From Planctomycetaceae bacterium (GTDB taxonomy: Bacteria; Planctomycetota; Planctomycetia; Pirellulales; Pirellulaceae): a DNA stretch of 34,778 nt. The DNA lies in contig PBTE01000096.1 in NCBI GenBank assembly GCA_002726515.1, positions 1 through 34,778 on the forward strand, given 5' to 3'. Below are positions 24,526 to 33,431 of the stretch, in pieces. Both the position numbers and the translations under genes were made by a program. The stretch's first letter is position 1. Every line of letters starts with the position of its first letter. Below the pieces are notes generated by a model. It was not told where the DNA came from. It worked only from the letters and a program-made list of their open reading frames with translations, and made no database searches.

Positions 24526-26031
24526 TCAAAGCGAGTTTTTTCCCGCAGGGGCGGCGGAGTTGCGCAGGTATCCTTTTGCGCGAAGTAGTGACTTGAAATT
24601 TTCGTAATAGATATCGTACCGGTCTTTGCGGGAAAGGTCGGGAACCATCGTTTTTTCAATGCGCACCATCTGTCGGATTACCTGCCACAGGTCACCCAAC
24701 CCGGCCCCGGCAGCCGCCAAGATGGCTGATCCGAATGCCGATTCCGGGCATGCTGGTCGGTGAACTGTACGCCCCGTTACATCGGCTCGCAACTGCAGCC
24801 AGTGGTCATTTCGGCTGCCACCACCCGTTGCAAAAATATCACAACGCTTAGTGGAAGTTTCGCCGGTTACCTGGTCTAACACTTCATGGGCAAGCTGTTC
24901 GATGAAGGCGGTTCCTTGGAGACTGGCGGCAAACCTCCGGACGGAATGGTCCGTCTCAGGCTCACAAAATCTGGTAGCCTGGTCGCAGTGAAAAGGGAAT
25001 CGTTCTCCTTGAGTCGTCAATGGATAACAGAGAGTTGTAGAGGGCAGATACTGAAGAGCTTGCGTACTGAGTTGTTCCAGATCACAATCGGCGTAACCCG
25101 TTCGGATCCATTGGCTGCCGGTGTTGCTTGCCGCTCCCGGCAGCCACAGGCCACCCGGCAGTTTATGGGAATAGACTTGTCCCTGGGTGTCATGGCCCGG
25201 ACGTTTCGAGAGTCGTTTGAACACCAGCGTCGTTCCCAAGGTGGTGCTGTCGTCACCTGGCTGGTTGGCACCCGATGCCAAAAAGCCGGCCGTTCCGTCA
25301 GTGGCTCCCGCGATGACGGGCAGGCCCTTGGGTAAGTGGCAAGCGGCTGCGGCCGGGCCATGAATTTCTCCGATGCGGGTTCCCGGTGCCACGACCCGCG
25401 GCAGTTTTTCGCGGACGTCCGGAAGTTCGTTGATCCAGGTCGGCCAGCGATCATCGACCAGATCATAACCCGTTTTTAGCGAGTTGCTGTAATCTGAAAC
25501 GGCAGGAACGCCTGTCAGCCGGGAAGTGATGAAGTCCGCCTGGTGGATGAAGTAACGCGCGGCATGAAACTGTTGTGGCGCGTTTTCAGCCAACCAGAGA
25601 ATTTTTGCCAAGGCAAAGGAAGGGGCGAACTGGTATCCAACCTTTTGGCAGAATCGGCTTGCCAGCAGGTTGAGTCGCTCGGCCTGGTTTACCGCCCGGC
25701 CGTCGTTATACATGATCCCCGCACCCGTTTCCCGGCCAGCCGGGTCAATTCCGACCACCGTACCTGACGTCCCGGCCACCGCGATCGCACGTAGAGCCTT
25801 TGGACCGACTCCCAAATCGGTCAGGTTTTGGCCCATTTTTTGTAGGGCGACAACCGCAGCCTGCCACCAGGAATGCGGGTTTTGCTCGTGCCAACTCCCC
25901 TGGCGGACTTGATGTTCCAAGTCGAAATTTTCCTGGCCTGTTGCCACCAAACTACCTGTGGCGCTAACGGCCATGGCTCGCGCGCCGCCGGTGCCGATAT
26001 CGAGTCCTACAAAAAGAGTAAGGGGTGCCAT
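24526..26031 (-). CDS. FGGY-family carbohydrate kinase (xylulokinase-like)
   Basis: This 501-residue cytoplasmic sugar kinase transfers the gamma-phosphate of ATP to a sugar or polyol. The N-terminal ATPase-fold domain opens with FVGLDIGTGGARAMAV (phosphate-1 motif, residues 8-23) and includes AIAVAGTSGTVVGID. The C-terminal domain has PVIAGATDGTAGFLASGA with the catalytic Asp, then TTLGTTLVFKRLS, and the adenosine motif IFATGGGSRNDHWLQLRADV. Length is normal for the family. The substrate cannot be read from the sequence; xylulose, ribulose or a related sugar is possible. No transporter or isomerase gene for a sugar pathway is next to it. ATG 26031 fits the conserved N-terminus, with no visible Shine-Dalgarno. 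Confidence 0.9.
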   Translation of the reverse strand: MAPLTLFVGLDIGTGGARAMAVSATGSLVATGQENFDLEHQVRQGSWHEQNPHSWWQAAVVALQKMGQNLTDLGVGPKALRAIAVAGTSGTVVGIDPAGRETGAGIMYNDGRAVNQAERLNLLASRFCQKVGYQFAPSFALAKILWLAENAPQQFHAARYFIHQADFITSRLTGVPAVSDYSNSLKTGYDLVDDRWPTWINELPDVREKLPRVVAPGTRIGEIHGPAAAACHLPKGLPVIAGATDGTAGFLASGANQPGDDSTTLGTTLVFKRLSKRPGHDTQGQVYSHKLPGGLWLPGAASNTGSQWIRTGYADCDLEQLSTQALQYLPSTTLCYPLTTQGERFPFHCDQATRFCEPETDHSVRRFAASLQGTAFIEQLAHEVLDQVTGETSTKRCDIFATGGGSRNDHWLQLRADVTGRTVHRPACPESAFGSAILAAAGAGLGDLWQVIRQMVRIEKTMVPDLSRKDRYDIYYENFKSLLRAKGYLRNSAAPAGKNSL

Positions 26032-26221
26032 GCCAGGATTCTATCATGGAAACCGGTCCTTGATGAATCAGTAGTCCGACGAAACGGGGAAGAAGACTTG
26101 AGTTTGCAGCACTTGAGGCGATAGACTCGCTTTTCAAGTTGAACGGCACTGCATGCAAGAGCTGAACAGGCGACCAAGAACTGGGCTCGTGTGGCCGGCG
26201 CCCGCTCATCCGGCAAAGCAC

Positions 26222-26244
26222 GGCGGGTCAGGAAGTCACCCGCC
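26222..26244 (-). terminator. GC-rich hairpin after the tandem PEP-CTERM gene
   Basis: GGCGGGT (26222-26228) and ACCCGCC (26238-26244) form a perfect 7-bp stem with a 9-base loop, 36 bases beyond the stop of the large minus-strand gene. No long T-run follows. It is a likely 3' end structure. Confidence 0.4.
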
Positions 26245-26279
26245 ATGCTGCTGATGTTAGAAACAAGGTCACTTTAATT

Positions 26280-29020
26280 TCAGCGACTTTTTCGACGCAG
26301 ACTAGTCACCATGACCGCGACGAGACCTAAAATCGCGAGCACGATCGACATCGGTTCTGGCACGGCACTCACGGCTCCGTAGCCGCCCGGAGCAAAACCG
26401 GATGCCAGGGCATTGTAGTCGTTCAGGTCGATGTCTCCGTCTGAATCAAAGTCCCCGTCAGTCCACACAAAAGTGGTGGCGAAGGGGGAAAAGTTGGTGG
26501 CCAAACTGGTAAAGTCAGTCAAATCGATATCCAGGTCACCGTCGGTGTCACCGGGTTTTGCCGACAAATTCTGAAATCCCACGGTCGCCGCGGTGTAGGT
26601 GACCGCGCTGAATATGCCGCCGGTTCCACTGTAGCTACGGAAGGAACCATTGGGATCGACCGCACCGAGCGGCACCAATGTCGACCCGTCATACTGGACC
26701 GTGCTGAAGGTACCGTTTTGTGTCATGGCCGTCATCAGAATGAAATCATCCGAATCGCCGGGGCTTGCCGGGCCCGTGTAGCTGCCACTGGGCACGACAT
26801 TCAGGGTGCCTCCCAGGGTAGCTTCTCCCGCTCCCAGAATATGGTGGATCTGATCATAACTGCCAGTCGACGCTCCTTCGATTTCCAGCCTCACGGTACC
26901 AACGTAGGTGACGCTGCCACGGTTGACGCTGGCCACACTTAATCCGGGCGAATCGGTGCCCGAGATGTTGACGTTGTCCAGAGTACCGACACCTTCAACC
27001 CAGCCAGATAACGTGATGGGACTGCCTGCCGAATCACCTTGGATGTGCCCATTGTTCGTCAACGGTTTGCCGGCGTCGTTGGGCGTCGTCATCGTTCCAG
27101 TGCCGTTAATGTTGGCACCGAAATCAACCGTGAGACCGTTGTTCGCAACCACGCTACCGGACCCGGACGAACCCAGGTTCACCAACGCACCCGAATCAAA
27201 CACGGCGGCGTTAGCATCTCGCAACGTGACAGTCCGGTCATTGGCGTTCAGTATGCCGTTCGAGGAGAAACCGACTGCCGAGGCGCTGTCACCCATTGCC
27301 AGGTTGCCGGTGGCCTGGATCACGGAACCGGGGTCTTGTGTTACGGGACCGGTGACATCGCCGGCGCCTAGAAAATTAGCCCCGGTTCCGAAAATGGCAC
27401 CATTGACGGCGATCAGGAAACCACCGACACCCATTGTGGTCATCGATCCCAGTTCGACGGCACCGGCTGAGTTCACCTGCAAAAACCCCGTGCCGACTTC
27501 CAACAATCCCTGGTGATTAAATCCCTGGGGATCCGTGGCGTCACCTAATGTGAATAGTCCGGCACCAACGGAGATGGTCGATTGGGCAGCACCGTTCACT
27601 CTACCATTGACGGTGCCACTTCCTTCTAACGTGCCGAAGTCCGGTATCGACAGCCCGGTCGGAACCGTGCTGGTACCACCGGCGAGGTGCAATTCGCCCC
27701 CGTCCCAACGAATTTCACCAGCGGTGGCATTCACGCCCGAGGCGGTCAAGCTACCACCGTCCAGGTCTAACTTGCCGTTGCTGGCGAGAGTCAAATTATT
27801 AACGTTTGCATCGGACCCGTAGCCCAATCGCAGAACGCTATCGCTTGCACCGCCATCGCCGAACGTCGCCGAGTTACCGAAATCGCTGCCGGTTGACGTC
27901 AAGTTTAAGGTTCCCGAGCTGTAACTCATCGTGCCGCCCTCTTCGAGGATAGCACCAGTATTGACGACACCGCCGGACAGATTCAGTGCACCGCCGCTCC
28001 ACACTCGCAGCGATCCACCCACGTTGACGGTGGCGCCCGAATTGACTTGCACAGACCCGGTGGCGGTATTGCCATCCGCCGTATCGCTACCCGCGATTGA
28101 CAGATCGGCAATGTTGTTCCAGGTTGAGCCGCTGCCCCCGAGTGTCACGACACCGCTGGAGCCTTTTCGCTTTCCAACCGATCCGTTCCCCACGTTGCTC
28201 ACCAGGCCACCACCAGTGATGTTCAAGACGCCATCGGCACGATCACCGACTTGGAGTTCACCTTCAATCTCCCAGCGCGAGCTCACACCATCAATGGTGA
28301 CTGTTCCGTTCCCTGTCGCCAACCATCCGATGACTCCGTCGGTCGCGGTGGCAATCCTGCCAGCGTTGGTAACATTGACTATCCCTACGCCCTTGTTGCC
28401 GACGCGAAGTCGGAAGTTGGTATCCCACAGTGCACCGGCACCGTCGACCGTGACAGTACCCGTGGCGCCCTTGTCATCGCCGACATAAGCAGTCAACCCA
28501 CTTTGTACTGTACCTCCATCCAGGATCTCGAGCGTAGCCACGGAAGTGTTTCTATCAGCAACTTTGGTTTCGTTGTTGATTTCCCAGCGTGAGCCGATGT
28601 CGGTGACTACGACATGCCCGTTCGAACCACCATTGACTGCCATCATGGCGTTCAAGGCGGAGGTTACTTTTCCACCGCCACTGATCTCCATGTAACCGGT
28701 GCCGTCCCAGCCGATGTTATGATGATTCCCAACCTCCCAAACAAGGCCCGTGGCCGGAATAAACGCCTTGCCATTTCCACTGCCGGTTCTTCCGATGAAG
28801 ACTTGGGCACTGGGAAAAATGCAGGATCCGGCAGAGCCGGCTGTAATGGTCAGAGTTCCCGACCCGGAGTCCCCAATGATATTGGGTAGACTCCCGTCGC
28901 CCGTCAGTACGCCACCGGTCACGTCTGCCAGCGTTGGTTGGCTGCAAGCCAGTAGTGTTGCAGTGACGAACAGAATTGAGAACAAGGAAGCCAATGCGGA
29001 GAATCGTCTCCTTGGAATCG
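26280..29020 (-). repeat. Second copy of a ~2.8-kb tandem duplication
   Basis: This half is collinear with the first copy. Shared strings such as the one around 26622 and 29421, 26852 and 29651, and 27701 and 30500 are all exactly 2799 bases apart. Near the 5' ends the offset is 2790, so a few codons were gained or lost. Boundaries are approximate. Confidence 0.85.
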
Positions 29021-31829
29021 CTGAAGACAATTCTGTCTGGTCTATACGTTGATTCTCTTGAACGGTGCCGGCGCGAACACTACACAAGGAAGATTTTCGA
29101 CGCCTGCGAAAAATCAAAAAGACACCTGCTGAAAGAAGCGCCAAGGTGCTCGGTTCCGGCACAGCATTTGTCGACCCGTAGCCATTCGGAGCAAAGTTGG
29201 ATGCCAGGGAACTGTAATCACTCAGGTCGATGTCTCCGTCTGAATCAAAATCCCCGTCAGTCCATAAAAGGGTGGTACCACCGGGAGCAAAATTGGTGGC
29301 CAGCCTGTTGTAGTCAGACAAGTCGATGTCCTGGTCACCGTCGGTATCACCGGCGAGAGCCAGTAAATTCTGAAATTCCACAGTCGTTGCACTGTAGGTG
29401 AGTGCGCTAAAGATGCCCCCGGTTCCACTGTAGCTACGAAAAGAACCGTTGGAGTCGACCGCACCGAGCGGTACCAGCGTTGATCCGTCGTACTGGACGG
29501 TCTCGAAGGTGCCATTTTGTGTCGCGGAAGTCATCAGAACGAAATCGTCCGCATCTCCGGGATTCGCCGGACCAGTGTAGCTCCCGATGGGCACAACATT
29601 CAGGGTACCTCCTAGCATGGATTCTCCTGTTCCCAGATTATGGTTGATCTGATCATAGCTGCCTTCTGAGACCCCTTCGAGTTCCATCTCCACAGTACCA
29701 TTGTAGGTAACACTACCACGGTTGACCGTGGCGGGACTGAATCCGGGAGCATCCGTACCCGTGATGATAACGTTGCTCAGAGTACCTGCGCCTTTGACCC
29801 AGCCCGGCAACGTGATGAGGTTGCCCGCCGAAGCACCCTGAATGTGACCGTTATTGATTAATGGTTTGGTGGCGTCGTTCGGTGTTACCACTGTTCCTGC
29901 ACCGTTAATGTTGGCGCCGTAATCCAGTGTGAGACCGTTGGCTGCACTCACGCTACCGGACCCGGACGACCCCAGATCGATCAACGCACCCGAATCAAAC
30001 GCGACGTCATTGGCATCTCGCAACGTAACGGCCTGGTCGTTGGCGTCCAGTGTCCCGCCTCCGAAGAATCCGTTGACCTCAGTACTTTCGCCCATTGCCA
30101 GAGCCCCGGTGGCTTTGATTTCCGAGCCGGAAGCTTGTGCCACGGCACCTGTGATGTCACCTGCGCCCTCAAAATCGTCCCCGTTACCGAACGCAACACC
30201 GTTGGGGGCAATCAGGAAACCACCCGCATCCATCGTCGTCATGGACCCCAATTGCGCGAAGCCAGCTGAAAACGCCTGTAGAAAACCTGTGCCAACTTCT
30301 AACGTTCCTTGGTGATTGAATCCCTGGAATTCAGCCGAGTCACCCAAACTGAGCAGCCCGTTACCAACCGAAATGGTCGATTGACCAGCACCGCTCACCT
30401 TACCAGTGATGGTGCCCGTGCCTTCTAGAGTACCAAGGTCCGGTACCGTGATCCCGGTTGGAATCAGGCTGGTACCACCGCCGAGATGCAATTCACCACC
30501 GTCCCAACGAATTGAACCAGAGGTGGCATTCAGGGTGTCAGCAGTCAAACTGCCACCGTCCAGGTGTAAAGTGACGTTACTCTCAAGAAATAAATTGCCG
30601 ACGGTTGCTGAGGAACCGGGGGCCAACCGCAGAATGGTATCGGTTAAACCACCGTCACCGAAAGTGACGGAACTGCCCAAATCGCTGCCGCTTGACGTCA
30701 GGTTCATGGTTCCTGAACTGAAAGTCATCGCGCCGCCCAAATTGAGTAGGGCGCCAGCATCGATGACACCGCCGGAGAGGCTCATGGTGCCGCTGGGCCA
30801 GACTCGCAGCGATCCAGTAGTACTGACGACTCCGCCCGAATCGACTTGCAAGGATCCGGTCCCGCCGGCCGCCGTATCACTCCCCCCGACTCCCAGGGCC
30901 GCAAGAATGTTCCAGGTTGAACCCGTACCGCTGACCGTAACGGAGCCACTGGATCCAATTTCTTTACCAATCGATCCGTTTCCCACATTGGTCACCAGGC
31001 CTCCAGAACTGATGGTCAAGACGCCAGTGGCTTCGTTGCCAACTTGGAGTTCGCCAGCACTTGCCCAACTAGAATTCGTACCACTGACCGTGACGGTGCC
31101 GTTCCCGGTCGAGTCCACTCCAATGGCTGCCTCGCCACCGGTGATGACCTTGCCGCCGTCTGTAATATTGAGTACGCCGACGCCTCTCTTGCCGATGCTA
31201 ATTTCGCTGTTGGTCTCCCACTTTGAACTGCTACCGTCCACCGTAGCAGTGCCCGTGCTGAGGTCGTCATCACCGATGGAAACAGCCAGAGTACTCTCCA
31301 CTGACCCGCCGGAAAGGACTTCGAGCAATCCCTGAGAGGTGGCAAAATCACCAACCCTGGTTTCGTTTCCGATTTCCCAGCTTGAACCATTGCCGGTGAT
31401 TTTAGCGTGCCCTTCAGCTGCCGCATTTATTCCCACCAAGCCGTTCAAGGCGGTCGTCACGGCTGCCCCGCCACTGACTTCCATGAAACCCTTGCCACTC
31501 CAGGCGATGTTGTGCGTACCCGAGGCCTCCCATACGGTGCCCGCACCCGACACGAACACCTCGCCGTCTGATCCGATCGAAAATCCGATCATGACCGTAC
31601 CGCTGGGGTAAACAAAGCCTGCGGTGCCGGATGAAATGCTTAGAGTTCCCGCACCCGTCATGCCAATGATGTCAGGTAATGTTCCATCGCCTGTAAGTAC
31701 GGCACCCGCCCAGGTTGGTTGGCTGTAACCCAGGAGTATGGCAGTGACGACCAAAGTGATGAGGGAACCCGTGCGAAGCAAACGACCGTTTGCAAGCTGT
31801 CGCATGGATGCAAGGGAAGGACAAGTCAT
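26280..31829 (-). CDS. Tandemly duplicated PEP-CTERM/dockerin exoprotein (two complete copies fused)
   Basis: A single 1849-codon frame. It begins with a signal peptide (LLRTGSLITLVVTAILLGYSQ region). PEP-CTERM-associated repeats follow, each with a VSGxGSxW...VGxxGxGxLxIxxGG pattern, then a beta-rich domain and a dockerin-like pair of calcium loops (DTDGDQDIDLSDY, DSDGDIDLSDY; about 821-885). A complete PEP-CTERM signal (VPEPSTLALL, hydrophobic stretch, RRRRK; about 890-908) comes next. Then the whole layout repeats: a second signal-like segment (RRRFSALASLFSILFVTATL; about 940-968), repeats, dockerin loops (DTDGDLDIDLTDF; about 1756-1816) and PEP-CTERM (VPEPMSIVLA, ending RRKSR). PEP-CTERM proteins are exported and handled by an exosortase. 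ATG 31829 has AAAGG seven bases upstream; an upstream TTG (31844) is less likely. Confidence 0.9.
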   Translation of the reverse strand: MTCPSLASMRQLANGRLLRTGSLITLVVTAILLGYSQPTWAGAVLTGDGTLPDIIGMTGAGTLSISSGTAGFVYPSGTVMIGFSIGSDGEVFVSGAGTVWEASGTHNIAWSGKGFMEVSGGAAVTTALNGLVGINAAAEGHAKITGNGSSWEIGNETRVGDFATSQGLLEVLSGGSVESTLAVSIGDDDLSTGTATVDGSSSKWETNSEISIGKRGVGVLNITDGGKVITGGEAAIGVDSTGNGTVTVSGTNSSWASAGELQVGNEATGVLTISSGGLVTNVGNGSIGKEIGSSGSVTVSGTGSTWNILAALGVGGSDTAAGGTGSLQVDSGGVVSTTGSLRVWPSGTMSLSGGVIDAGALLNLGGAMTFSSGTMNLTSSGSDLGSSVTFGDGGLTDTILRLAPGSSATVGNLFLESNVTLHLDGGSLTADTLNATSGSIRWDGGELHLGGGTSLIPTGITVPDLGTLEGTGTITGKVSGAGQSTISVGNGLLSLGDSAEFQGFNHQGTLEVGTGFLQAFSAGFAQLGSMTTMDAGGFLIAPNGVAFGNGDDFEGAGDITGAVAQASGSEIKATGALAMGESTEVNGFFGGGTLDANDQAVTLRDANDVAFDSGALIDLGSSGSGSVSAANGLTLDYGANINGAGTVVTPNDATKPLINNGHIQGASAGNLITLPGWVKGAGTLSNVIITGTDAPGFSPATVNRGSVTYNGTVEMELEGVSEGSYDQINHNLGTGESMLGGTLNVVPIGSYTGPANPGDADDFVLMTSATQNGTFETVQYDGSTLVPLGAVDSNGSFRSYSGTGGIFSALTYSATTVEFQNLLALAGDTDGDQDIDLSDYNRLATNFAPGGTTLLWTDGDFDSDGDIDLSDYSSLASNFAPNGYGSTNAVPEPSTLALLSAGVFLIFRRRRKSSLCSVRAGTVQENQRIDQTELSSAIPRRRFSALASLFSILFVTATLLACSQPTLADVTGGVLTGDGSLPNIIGDSGSGTLTITAGSAGSCIFPSAQVFIGRTGSGNGKAFIPATGLVWEVGNHHNIGWDGTGYMEISGGGKVTSALNAMMAVNGGSNGHVVVTDIGSRWEINNETKVADRNTSVATLEILDGGTVQSGLTAYVGDDKGATGTVTVDGAGALWDTNFRLRVGNKGVGIVNVTNAGRIATATDGVIGWLATGNGTVTIDGVSSRWEIEGELQVGDRADGVLNITGGGLVSNVGNGSVGKRKGSSGVVTLGGSGSTWNNIADLSIAGSDTADGNTATGSVQVNSGATVNVGGSLRVWSGGALNLSGGVVNTGAILEEGGTMSYSSGTLNLTSTGSDFGNSATFGDGGASDSVLRLGYGSDANVNNLTLASNGKLDLDGGSLTASGVNATAGEIRWDGGELHLAGGTSTVPTGLSIPDFGTLEGSGTVNGRVNGAAQSTISVGAGLFTLGDATDPQGFNHQGLLEVGTGFLQVNSAGAVELGSMTTMGVGGFLIAVNGAIFGTGANFLGAGDVTGPVTQDPGSVIQATGNLAMGDSASAVGFSSNGILNANDRTVTLRDANAAVFDSGALVNLGSSGSGSVVANNGLTVDFGANINGTGTMTTPNDAGKPLTNNGHIQGDSAGSPITLSGWVEGVGTLDNVNISGTDSPGLSVASVNRGSVTYVGTVRLEIEGASTGSYDQIHHILGAGEATLGGTLNVVPSGSYTGPASPGDSDDFILMTAMTQNGTFSTVQYDGSTLVPLGAVDPNGSFRSYSGTGGIFSAVTYTAATVGFQNLSAKPGDTDGDLDIDLTDFTSLATNFSPFATTFVWTDGDFDSDGDIDLNDYNALASGFAPGGYGAVSAVPEPMSIVLAILGLVAVMVTSLRRKSR
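29080..31829 (-). repeat. First copy of a ~2.8-kb tandem duplication
   Basis: This is the partner of the 26280-29020 copy, in direct orientation. The two copies differ by many scattered substitutions, so the duplication is not recent, or the copies have been free to diverge. Confidence 0.85.
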
Positions 31830-33431
31830 TGCGCAACCTTTCAAGTTGGTCTGTGATGAATGTTCTTAGTCCGGATGGGAGTCCGGGAAATTGAATACGT
31901 AAAATGTGCAAATGAGGGGACGGTATGACATATAAAGGCAGTTGTTTACAGTTCCTGAATCAGACAAGGAAGGTTGTTCTGTCTCATACCTATACAGCAA
32001 CACTTGCACCTTTACTGTTCACACCGGGGCGAACCACAAGGCGTCCGCGTCTTCTCCCTTTTCGCGTGACTGCTGGGTAAGTCAAAAGGAGAGAAGGCGC
32101 CGCCGCCACCTGTTGGTACTTGAAGTGGACAGAGGAATGGTGTGTGACACGCTACGCGCACTCTAAGGCAGTGGAGGAATTACCCGCAAATTTGCTGGAA
32201 TCCCGTTCACCGAAACATTCTTCCATTGTGGTTTGCCACCGCAAAAATAGCAATAGGCTGCACCTATTTATCTTCAGGAAACCGTCAGCGGTCAGCCTAG
32301 CGATGGGCCACTCTTTCGTGCTCGAAATAGGGACTCGACGTCATTGGTTCCAGTTGGCCCACAATCTTCCGAACCCTCACGCAACTCCCTAAACAATTTA
32401 GATTTATGGATTCTGCCCGGGAGATTTTTGCCACCAAGGGCAAGTTTTTTCACGCATCAGGAATTGGAAAACCGCTGACGGATTTTTGTTCGGAGGCAGT
32501 GGCTCTCACAGTGTTAGTCACTCTCAACGAACTTTGTGCAACGGGTGATGATGGTAAATTTTACGTGCCCGATTTGTTGCGAATTTTGGAGTTCTCTTTT
32601 AGATGAGGTCGTTAACTCCAGCGATTTTTGTGCGATGCCTGCCGACAGATTTTGCACTCTCTTGGAATCCGATTTGTGCCAAGTTGGTTTTGATTTTTTG
32701 CGATGGACTTTTTTGTTTAGGCAACAACATTTTTTGAGACAGCCGAAGTTGCGAAACTATCTTTGATGAATTGGCTCCGTTTTGATGACACTCACCTTTT
32801 TGTTTGTTGATCAATGTTGTTCCACTAACAAATATCTTCGCAAGGTCTTGCGTGCCTGCCTCGGTTGGTGTCGGAAATGTTCTCGGATGTTTTCGCTCTT
32901 GGGTGGTTGTTGTGAAGTCTGTCCCGACCAGGTGACGTTGGAGGACCCGGGAACAAACGGATTGCTTCACCCGTCCCGACTGGCAATGGCAGCCGAGATA
33001 TGTTTAACCCAGTGGGATGTTTCCGAATTTCCAAATGTTGGTCCAACGTGTGTACGTGGCGTTGAGTCCGATACTCCCTCGTTTACTGAAGAACGAAGGT
33101 TGCCCATTTTGAAGATCTTACCAAGATGTCGTTTCCGGTCGCACAGACGAACCAACAAACGATTAAGCAATTGTTCCCGTGAACTTCTGCGAATCAGTGT
33201 TCGCAAGCCACATTCCAGTAAAGGGTTGAGTGGCAGTTCTGGAAAAGCTAGGTGTTTCACCGCTTATGTGGGGATTCGTGTATCCCGCCTTTGAAGCCAC
33301 ACGCTGACCATCAAAGTTTGCGCAATTGTTTCAAGCTGTAGGATCTGAAAGGTCGATCACCGATTGCAAGCCGATGTGACTTTCGGCTCAGAAGCAGCCA
33401 AACCGGTCCTGCTAGCCTCGCGCGCGAATTC
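31830..33431. other. 1.6-kb region with no convincing gene
   Basis: This lies between the start of the large exoprotein (minus) and the coiled-coil protein (plus). It should hold promoters for both. Several short frames exist, such as plus 32406-32606 (66 codons) and plus 32782-33294 (170 codons, very Cys/Arg-rich). None has a recognisable domain, signal peptide or ribosome site. The part 32400-32820 is markedly T-rich on the plus strand and contains a recurring GATTTnTGnG-like motif. No tRNA, CRISPR or insertion sequence was recognised. Confidence 0.5.
32481..32702 (+). repeat. Degenerate short T-rich motif, recurring
   Basis: GATTTTTGTTCG, GATTTGTTGCG, GATTTTTGTGCG, GATTTTGCAC, GATTTGTGCC and GATTTTTTGCG begin at 32481, 32571, 32623, 32648, 32671 and 32692. 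The last four are 25, 23 and 21 bases apart. The region is T-rich, so part of this may be composition. Confidence 0.3.

Noticed and set aside
26908..31335. Long Pro/Thr/Ser-rich plus-strand frames (26908-27516, 27931-28488, 30406-31335)
   Set aside because: They lie antisense to the large exoprotein, appear at matching places in both duplicated copies, and are explained by its repetitive Gly/Ser/Thr codons.
32782..33294. 170-codon plus-strand frame in the gene-free stretch
   Set aside because: Composition is Cys/Arg/Ser-heavy without domain or secondary-structure sense, and there is no good start signal.
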